The notes beneath the pieces are model-generated. The model was given only the letters and a program-made list of their open reading frames with translations, did not search any database and was not told the DNA's origin. 64,000 bases of DNA from Mediterranea sp. An20 (GTDB lineage: Bacteria; Bacteroidota; Bacteroidia; Bacteroidales; Bacteroidaceae): positions 62,001 to 126,000 of the forward strand of contig NZ_NFJV01000010.1 in the NCBI RefSeq assembly GCF_002160055.1, given 5' to 3'. Below are positions 57,627 through 64,000 of this stretch, one piece after another. The position numbers and the translations under genes are program-made. Position 1 is the first letter of the stretch, and every line of letters begins with the position of its first letter.

Positions 57627-57931
57627 ATGCAACAAAATAGAATGAACATATCATCAAATATATCATATCGAAGCACATCATGCTTTGAGCGTATGCCATA
57701 TGTTCAAACTTCAAGTATTGAATCCTTCGATAAATTCAAAAGCACTTTCCGACGAACATATTATAAACAAGCTGGGATATATTAGATGCAGATATCCCTC
57801 CAGAATTAATTGAAGCCGTTGGAAAGTCCTTACCAAACTTTTCAACGGTTTTATTTTGCCCACTGGTGACGTTCGCATCATGCGACGACCTTCTCCGTCA
57901 TTTTCGTCTATGGGCATTAGATTTTATATGA
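57627..57931 (+). pseudogene. Unidentified small gene broken by a frameshift
   Basis: A frame from ATG 57627 (MQQNRMNISSN) runs 52 codons to TAG 57783-57785. Directly before that stop a shifted frame continues as DILDADIPPELIEAVGK and LRHFRLWALDFI to TGA 57929-57931. Adding one base at the GGG near 57775 would merge both into one protein of about 101 residues. The composition of both parts looks protein-like, and a promoter box precedes the start. I do not recognise the family. It ends just before the metallophosphatase. Confidence 0.4.
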
Positions 57932-57966
57932 ACCGCGCAGTGATGCGCACAAAACTAAAGGAGATT

Positions 57967-58515
57967 ATGAATTATAAATTTGACGGAAGCAGGGTGTTTT
58001 TCACATCCGACACCCACTTCAACCATACCAATATCATCAGGTTCTGCAACAGGCCTTTCAAGGATGTGTCACACATGAATGAAACGATTATTTCCAACTG
58101 GAACCGCGTAGTCGGCCCGGAGGATATCGTGTTTCACCTGGGCGATTTTTGTTTGGGAGGTTCAGCCGAATGGATAAATGTACTGAGCAGGCTGAACGGA
58201 AAAATCTATCTTATTACTGGCAACCATGACGTAAAGAACCTGAGACAAGACTATAGAAAATACTTTGAACAGGTTGTGATGCAGATGTATATTGAGGTAG
58301 ATAAGCAGAAGATCTATCTGAACCACTGTCCGTTCCTTTGCTATGGCGGCTCATACAATGGCACCTGGCAGCTTTTCGGACATGTACATACCAGCAGGCA
58401 CAACACCGGGAAGGACGCTCCGAGGCTAAAGATGCTTTTTCCCACGCAGTATGATGTTGTACTTTTCATTATATGCAAGGTGTACTGCTTACACATGACT
58501 TTCGTCTTCGATTAG
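57967..58515 (+). CDS. Calcineurin-like metallophosphoesterase with altered C-terminus
   Basis: About 182 residues with all metallophosphoesterase motifs: FFTSDTHFNH, HLGDF, TGNHD, LNHCP and FGHVH. These bind two metal ions; the physiological substrate is unknown. The ATG at 57967 (MNYKFDG) precedes the first strand; 57943 is an alternative, while 57856 overlaps the previous gene. After LFPTQYDV the sequence departs from what I expect of homologues (which commonly continue GVDNN) and reads VLFIICKVYCLHMTFVFD, suggesting a truncation or recombination joint near 58460. It may be inactive. Confidence 0.65.
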   Translation: MNYKFDGSRVFFTSDTHFNHTNIIRFCNRPFKDVSHMNETIISNWNRVVGPEDIVFHLGDFCLGGSAEWINVLSRLNGKIYLITGNHDVKNLRQDYRKYFEQVVMQMYIEVDKQKIYLNHCPFLCYGGSYNGTWQLFGHVHTSRHNTGKDAPRLKMLFPTQYDVVLFIICKVYCLHMTFVFD

Positions 58516-58939
58516 AGAAACCGACAAAAATGAAAATCAATAGGTAACAGCCGTAATAGCACCGCTTGTGGCATAAGCAAAAAAGGGGGCTCATTAGTCT
58601 AAACATTGTTCAGGCGCGAAGCAAAGCCCTTTTCTATGCTTATGCAATAGCAAGAATATGGTCGTCAATTTATTGATGATGATGTTCCTGCGCTTAAATT
58701 CGCTTTTACGGGAAAACTTGTCTGTGGAGCTTAAAAAGCTGGATTTTTATTTCAATATATGCCATTAAAGTTCTACTTTTGCATGCGAAGAGTTCTTTGA
58801 AGGTTACGCAACGCGTAGAAGAATAAAACAGCAGATAACTAACTAATTCGTAACCTATTACTACTATGAGTTGGTAACCGCAACTCATTTTCAATCACTT
58901 AGATCTTTTTCGCAATTTTCGGTTACATATTTACATAAT
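58516..58939. other. Non-coding stretch between metallophosphatase and TPR remnant
   Basis: About 420 bases with no intact gene. TACTTTTG at 58774-58781 could be a promoter box. GGTTACG (about 58801) and CGTAACC (about 58850) form a spaced inverted repeat. It may represent the lost 5' part of the TPR gene. Confidence 0.35.
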
Positions 58940-59403
58940 CTTTCGCAAGGACAGGAAATTATGGAAAAAGCGATGAAGACACATATAGGAAATCCTGTTT
59001 TTATAAATAATTATGCTTACGCTTTAACCTTGGATGGAAAAATAGAAGAAGCAGAAAGGGTAATTTCTAAAATAAAAAAATTGATTTATCATCAACAAGC
59101 ACTGAGGATATATGCCTTACGGCGACCAAAGGCATGATTGCGTTTAGAAAGGGCGATGTAGATAAAGGTATGTCTTTATATATTAATGCGATTGAAAAAT
59201 CGAGAGATAGAACTGATTATCCGGAGTTAAATTACTCGGCATTGTTAAATTTTTGTAGGGAAATTCTCATCTATGAAAATTCCACAGAAAATAAAAACTA
59301 TGTTTTGAGTATTATGGAGAAATTGCCACAGGATGATAAAAATAAAGAATTAGTAAACTTAAGAGAGCAAGTAACAGCATTACTGAACAATAAATGTGAA
59401 TAG
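58940..59403 (+). pseudogene. Truncated, frameshifted TPR-repeat protein
   Basis: The first frame encodes EIMEKAMKTH and FINNYAYALTLDGKIEEAERVI, a tetratricopeptide helix pair, then goes out of frame after an A7 run (59074-59080). A second frame continues the same kind of protein: TEDICLTATKGMIAFRKG and MSLYINAIEKS. Adding a single A to the run restores one continuous reading through KKIDLSSTSTED to the stop at 59403. The N-terminal part of a normal TPR protein is absent. Degraded gene, or possibly a sequencing or phase-variable homopolymer error. Confidence 0.7.
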
Positions 59404-59869
59404 TTGTTTTCTTATAAATAATAATGTTGATTCAAAATTATTATTGGAGCTTCTACTTTGATAACCGCTAGACAAACAACCTGAAAGTTGTGGGCTCTCG
59501 ATTGTCTATGGTACCTTTGTCTTTTCGTAGACAAAGGTATTTTGATATATACTGTGATGGAAATGCGGTTGATACCGATACTGTTTCAAAAAGTGTGAAA
59601 ACCATAAAATATAAGGCATTGCTAATCCATTTAAACGAGAAAAAATTAGAGTAAAATTTTACATCAACATATGTTTGGCCGGTGGACAGGATTTGATGTT
59701 GGATCTAATTCGAGTCTTCTAGTTTAATGAAACGAAAAGTTAAATATAAGCCTCCCCGATAAAATACAGTTTGCTAAGTTTGATATGTTAACATAGAAGT
59801 GAATCCCAAAAGTTTTTGTTTAATTTTTGGGGTTCACTCCAAATTCACTCTAACTCCAATAAAAAGCAA
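59404..59869. other. Non-coding region before the methyltransferase genes
   Basis: About 465 A+T-rich bases without a supported gene. It holds an eleven-base hairpin at 59512-59539 (TACCTTTGTCT/AGACAAAGGTA) and the terminator at 59798-59838. Confidence 0.45.
59798..59838 (-). terminator. Terminator of the methyltransferase-like operon
   Basis: AGTGAATCCCAAAAGTT (from 59798) pairs with AATTTTTGGGGTTCACT (59822-59838) with few mismatches, 31 bases beyond the stop of the minus-strand gene. Confidence 0.6.
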
Positions 59870-62800
59870 TCATAAAATCTCATTACATGCATTATTATAG
59901 TCCTGATATGATGGCAGGGTTTTAAGTATTCTATTAATTTTTACTCTTCTTGATGCGATAGAACCTCTATTGGGGTCTAGGTAATTTGTAGATTCTAAAG
60001 CAGTACTTAATTCACTTATCAATTGTTTAGTTATTCTTACTAAAGAAAGATGAGATTCATCAGCTAAATTGAATGGCGGTAGCGATGTAGAAGCCAAAGA
60101 ATGAATATGACGAGCTCCGAATCGACCCCTAGGTTGAAACGCAGAAATACTATTAGTCAACTGTTCACTATTTAGAAGCGCTACCATATAAACAGCTTCT
60201 TCCTCAGTATCAACTCTGCACCAATACAATGTCTGATCAATCACAGGAATATTCGGTAAGGAGGACAGATTTACATATGATGCACATACGGATTCTCCTC
60301 CGGCTCCATATACTACAAGATATCCATCATTAGTGAAATTTTGCTGAGACAACTTATTTCGCCAATTTACCGATAAGGCATATATATCAGCTGTTGAGTC
60401 AGCTTTAAATATACTGAACTCTCGTTTGATTGTTGATATCAAATTGCGGTCAGTCAGGCTTAGTAATGCGTTCTCTTCTTCCGTGTACCTTCTCCAACAA
60501 TTATTGCTATCCTTTTGAATTGGTAAAAATGCTAATGGCATTTCTGATATTGAGAAAGGAGTAACAATATTCGAAAGCATTACTGGATGGAACAGGCTCT
60601 TATGTGCCATAGATGTAGGCAATGAATAGTCGGTCCCTTTATGCATAGTAGATAAGAAGTAGGCATAACGACTAGAGGAGTTTAAGCTAGTAACCGTATA
60701 ATTTGTTCCTCGACTTTGTAAATCAAAAAACATTAGGTACCGTGGCAAAATGTCCGCACCCTGTTTGAATAGATATGCATCGAATATACCATGCGCACTA
60801 GAAACAATGCACTGTGACCATACCGTCCTATTACCTCCGTGATACACATGATATGGCTCAAGTCGTACTTCTTCAGGTGAAAAGAAAGTTTGCCCTGAGA
60901 AAACATCTTTCTGAATTCTCGGACTCTTACATCCAAAAATGGCAATCGCTCTATTTTTGAAGGTATCATTCGGCAAATTCCAGATTTCGTTAATATCTAC
61001 ATTCAACGTTGTTGTACCCTTGCGGTAATTCCCAGCACGGAATTTCTCATGCTGTTTTCCTGCAAGAATGGTTTCTGGAAGGATACATCCAAAAGCAGCA
61101 TCTTCAGCCAAGAATTTGTCAATAGCATGAATCAAAAAAACTGTTGCTAGCTCAAGATGTAAAAACGCTGGTCCTGTTGGTTTAATATTATAATATGATG
61201 CCATATTTGCCAAATCTTCTTTGTAAGGATTAGAGACTAACTTACTCATCGCTAACCATGGAGTATTTGACACAATACCATTGAAATTTGCCGTTATTAA
61301 ACTCGGCCTGAATGAATTTTTAATTAAAAAAGACCATAAGCCGTTTTGACCTCTAATATTTAGATCGTACATATTTTTGTATAGATCAGAGGCAAAATGG
61401 GAAATAGCATCAATCTGCTCTTTATCTAACTTTGTCTCGTGATTATTAAGAATATCACTAATGAGACGATAGAGGACGTCATCGTTTATTTTTGTCTCAT
61501 TGATGTGCTGATAACATGTATCAACAATACCATCAAAAATATTTTGATTTAAAGGTGAAATGAGGAATGCCGGAAGATCAACATACCTATCATGCATTTT
61601 CATTCGCAAAATCTCTTGATTGAACACTTTCCCACTTGTGACGGGCGTATTGATAAACAATGAATCTGCATGGTAAATAGGAATGGATAGTGCCGTAATA
61701 CCATATTTGTTTGATATATCCCTAACTGTAATGATCCAGTTTATTTTTGCTAAAATTACAGCTAATGGATCAATGTCAAATCCTGTTGCAGCCCTAGTTA
61801 ATAAATCAGCTACAATTAATGGATCTCTATCGCCAGCAATTGAGTCTATCACAGATTTCAAGGTTTCAATTATCATAGAACCCGAGCCGCAGCACATATC
61901 GATAAATGATGGTTCCTCTCCATCTATCATATCCCGCACTTTATATACTACCTTCTTCGCAAGCCATTGAGGAGTTAGCTCCTGTCCGAGTAAAAGACGT
62001 TGTGATCTCTCAGACATCTGAACCAAAATATTTCCAAATAAATCTTCTTGCGGTATCGTTTGGAAATTATATACCACTAATTCATTCTGAATCTTGTGTA
62101 TAATAGGGAGCACCTTCTGAATTAACGAAGATTCATTTAGCCATCCAAAATAATCATATTCTACGAAATTTAGATATCCTCTATTTTCGAAGAAGCTGCC
62201 ATTAATAATTTGTTCAAGCTCATTGTCGTCAGACAACAAAGCCCTCTTTTCAATAAAATTAGCACATAACAATTTCCCAAGATTAGAAATATAATACTCT
62301 GAAATATAGGTGTCCTCCGAAGAATCAGTGGAATCCAAACCCTCGACAAAACTATGCCATAAGTTTTGCACCATCTGAAAATAATTGGGTCTGGCAGAAA
62401 TAGCTTCTCTTACAAAGACCGATATTTCTTGCAAATATGGAGTACTATATTCACTGGTGAGGCCAAAATCTTTGTATAAGTTTTCCCCAGTTACAAATCT
62501 AGATTCGACTCTTCCCAGATACTTGGGTAGAAAATCCAATAAAAGTAAAGCTTCTTTATCTGAAGGCTTTTTAATATCAAGGCTGTCAATTTCAATCAGT
62601 TCAATATTATCTTCGTTGTAACTTTCAACAGGTAAGCCTGGCGTAGGATTAACAGAATATACATGCCAAGAAAGGGTATCAGACAGAATTCCGATAATCA
62701 TGTTTATATCCACGTGATCACGTACTAGCGAGGCGCAGTATTCCTTTACCTGCCTAAATCCTTCATCAAATATTGTTTGAACTCGCAGGTCTTTTTCATA

Positions 62801-63046
62801 TTCGATTGCGATAGAGTCAATACAACTATCAACAAACCCAACCACATGCCGGTTTCCTCTGATAAGATGTACACTTTTTTCACTTCCATCAATATGGTCG
62901 CGAACCCATTTGGTATCTGGGTCAAACATCAACTTCAAATAAGAAGCCTGATTGTATCGAAGAATATCCTCTTTTTGATGAGAGTCTCGTAAAGCCAAAG
63001 CCTTAGAAATAAACTCTTTGGCATATTTAATAGTTATTTCGTTCAT
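59870..63046 (-). CDS. Large adenine-specific DNA methyltransferase-like protein with NTPW motif
   Basis: A 1058-residue soluble protein. Residues 1-350 are a helical domain I do not recognise. The Rossmann methyltransferase core has ELTPQWLAKKVV (about 356-367, motif X-like), SAM motif I FIDMCCGSGSM (381-391), GFDIDPLAVILAKIN (422-436) and HADSL (459-463). The catalytic motif IV position reads IVSNTPW (591-597), where gamma-type N6-adenine enzymes usually have NPPY/F/W. The C-terminal third resembles target-recognition regions, ending with VALLNSEQLTNSI and PRGRFGARHI. This layout is that of type IIG or PglX-like enzymes. Its start overlaps the upstream gene by 20 bases. Confidence 0.75.
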   Translation of the reverse strand: MNEITIKYAKEFISKALALRDSHQKEDILRYNQASYLKLMFDPDTKWVRDHIDGSEKSVHLIRGNRHVVGFVDSCIDSIAIEYEKDLRVQTIFDEGFRQVKEYCASLVRDHVDINMIIGILSDTLSWHVYSVNPTPGLPVESYNEDNIELIEIDSLDIKKPSDKEALLLLDFLPKYLGRVESRFVTGENLYKDFGLTSEYSTPYLQEISVFVREAISARPNYFQMVQNLWHSFVEGLDSTDSSEDTYISEYYISNLGKLLCANFIEKRALLSDDNELEQIINGSFFENRGYLNFVEYDYFGWLNESSLIQKVLPIIHKIQNELVVYNFQTIPQEDLFGNILVQMSERSQRLLLGQELTPQWLAKKVVYKVRDMIDGEEPSFIDMCCGSGSMIIETLKSVIDSIAGDRDPLIVADLLTRAATGFDIDPLAVILAKINWIITVRDISNKYGITALSIPIYHADSLFINTPVTSGKVFNQEILRMKMHDRYVDLPAFLISPLNQNIFDGIVDTCYQHINETKINDDVLYRLISDILNNHETKLDKEQIDAISHFASDLYKNMYDLNIRGQNGLWSFLIKNSFRPSLITANFNGIVSNTPWLAMSKLVSNPYKEDLANMASYYNIKPTGPAFLHLELATVFLIHAIDKFLAEDAAFGCILPETILAGKQHEKFRAGNYRKGTTTLNVDINEIWNLPNDTFKNRAIAIFGCKSPRIQKDVFSGQTFFSPEEVRLEPYHVYHGGNRTVWSQCIVSSAHGIFDAYLFKQGADILPRYLMFFDLQSRGTNYTVTSLNSSSRYAYFLSTMHKGTDYSLPTSMAHKSLFHPVMLSNIVTPFSISEMPLAFLPIQKDSNNCWRRYTEEENALLSLTDRNLISTIKREFSIFKADSTADIYALSVNWRNKLSQQNFTNDGYLVVYGAGGESVCASYVNLSSLPNIPVIDQTLYWCRVDTEEEAVYMVALLNSEQLTNSISAFQPRGRFGARHIHSLASTSLPPFNLADESHLSLVRITKQLISELSTALESTNYLDPNRGSIASRRVKINRILKTLPSYQDYNNACNEIL

Positions 63047-64000
63047 GACGCCTTTGATTAATATGATATTGACGATATATTTCTAATTGTTCCATAGCCC
63101 AATTTATATCCGGAGTATTCATTGCTTGAAGAATGCAAGAATCTATTTCAACAATAACACTTTTATTACTGATCTGCTGTCTAGCTAGCTTTTTACCCAA
63201 TGATGATAAAGCATCTATATCTTTATCGGAAAAGTATGGAATAAGAATATTACGGATTTGTGCAGCATCAAGTTTAAGTGCTCCACCTCCCATAACACTA
63301 CCGAGCTCTTCAAATTGCACTGAGCACCATGTGCTATTAAGTAAAGCGAGAAGGCTATATTCGTTAAACCTAGAGTTGTTAGATGGCCATATTGTGATGA
63401 AATTTGCATCAACAACTAGTGCGTTTGAATTGTACCTTACAATAGGCTTATCGCCATTGACTCTTGGTAAAAACAACTTTGCAGTATGCCTTTGTGTCAA
63501 AGGAGGAAGCATATACCAAAACCTTGGTGGGCGTTTCCCGTCAGATTTGGTAATGTTAGTCCTTACAGAGGAAAGTTCTGGCAATAATATTTCACCTTTC
63601 TTTTCCTGAGATTTCCTCTCGATGTATTCGCTGATTTCATATGGTAAGGATTTATAATGTTTAGCAAATTTAGGTTCCAGAGTACTGAAATCACGATTTG
63701 TTACGGAGTCTTGTATATATAATAGTTTGCAACTTCCAGCGTTAGTCGTGAATCTTGTACCCAAACTACGCTGATTCTGAATTACATCCAAATAATACTT
63801 AGACTCGCATTGTGGATCCTGAACATAGAAAAACGAATTTGCTCCAGTGCGTAGGCCTTGGCCAAATTCAATCTTATTCTCACCAATTTTTATCAATGAA
63901 TCTTTATTTGCCAATCTGCCAAGTAAAGATAGCCAGCTAGAATCGTTGCTGGAACCAATAAATGCATCTTGGGATACCATTCTAACTGATAATCGATTAT
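63027..64000 (-). CDS. C-terminal part of a second methyltransferase/specificity-like protein (runs off window)
   Basis: The frame is open to the right edge of the window; the ATG at 63978-63980 is internal or possibly the start, but six further in-frame codons continue beyond it. The visible 317 residues resemble the target-recognition half of large N6-adenine methyltransferases: FGQGLRTGANSFFYV, RFWYMLPPL, LLALLNSTWCSVQFEEL and LKLDAAQIRNILIP. The catalytic core, if present, lies outside. It overlaps the 1058-residue gene by 20 bases and so is co-expressed with it, first in the operon as far as seen. Confidence 0.65.
   Translation of the reverse strand, partial: NRLSVRMVSQDAFIGSSNDSSWLSLLGRLANKDSLIKIGENKIEFGQGLRTGANSFFYVQDPQCESKYYLDVIQNQRSLGTRFTTNAGSCKLLYIQDSVTNRDFSTLEPKFAKHYKSLPYEISEYIERKSQEKKGEILLPELSSVRTNITKSDGKRPPRFWYMLPPLTQRHTAKLFLPRVNGDKPIVRYNSNALVVDANFITIWPSNNSRFNEYSLLALLNSTWCSVQFEELGSVMGGGALKLDAAQIRNILIPYFSDKDIDALSSLGKKLARQQISNKSVIVEIDSCILQAMNTPDINWAMEQLEIYRQYHINQRRHERNNY

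Noticed and set aside
57711..57917. A 68-codon minus-strand frame after the Wadjet operon
   Set aside because: It mirrors the frameshifted plus-strand gene and has no ribosome site or recognised similarity.

Overview
The window looks like a chromosomal segment from Bacteroidales, most likely Bacteroides or Phocaeicola. Gene starts are repeatedly preceded by the Bacteroidetes -7 box TAnnTTTG, in the best cases with a TTTG box about 20 bases upstream. The gene content fits: a serine palmitoyltransferase for sphingolipids, a glutamine-amidotransferase gene cluster, pyruvate phosphate dikinase, and a complete thiamin operon behind a TPP riboswitch. No function was tested; names rest on motifs and family resemblance read by eye.

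Layout. 0-2.4 kb: agmatine deiminase and N-carbamoylputrescine amidase (agmatine to putrescine). 2.4-7.1 kb: gtrA-like, aspS and a lipid kinase on the minus strand, divergent from serine palmitoyltransferase. 7.2 kb: tRNA-Pro(TGG). 7.5-14.3 kb: trmN6-like methyltransferase, then lon, tgt, an LptF/G-type permease, DUF1893 and DUF3332 proteins. 14.4-16.8 kb: a BamA/TamA-type outer-membrane lipoprotein. 17-32 kb: a nitrogen hub, with purF-like, a small membrane protein, carA and carB on the minus strand and gltB, gltD, asnB on the plus strand. 32-39 kb: TPP riboswitch and thiS-thiE-thiG-thiC-thiH-thiF plus a fused ThiE-like/ThiD gene. 39.6-44.6 kb: DUF362 ferredoxin protein, ECF-type membrane component, cytoplasmic GH13 enzyme and a YgiB/YgiC-like pair. 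44.7-50.3 kb: rluA-type pseudouridine synthase, rlmD-type rRNA methyltransferase, ppdK.

From about 50.4 kb the window becomes an accessory, defence-like island. It holds a structured non-coding stretch, a truncated DUF4143 ATPase remnant, an intact four-gene Wadjet (JetABCD) plasmid/phage defence operon, several decayed or frameshifted genes, and at the right edge two overlapping minus-strand genes resembling large adenine-specific DNA methyltransferases. One of these carries an unusual NTPW in place of the usual NPPW-type catalytic motif; the other runs off the window.

Structures not explained by genes include a dispersed intergenic repeat family with a strict 22-base period and the core CCAAGCNATAAG, seen at four loci; a direct repeat ending in a perfect 22-base palindrome at 39.4 kb; and a long imperfect hairpin at 50.52 kb. 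Two housekeeping enzymes, Tgt and ThiF, lack the zinc-binding cysteines usual for their families.
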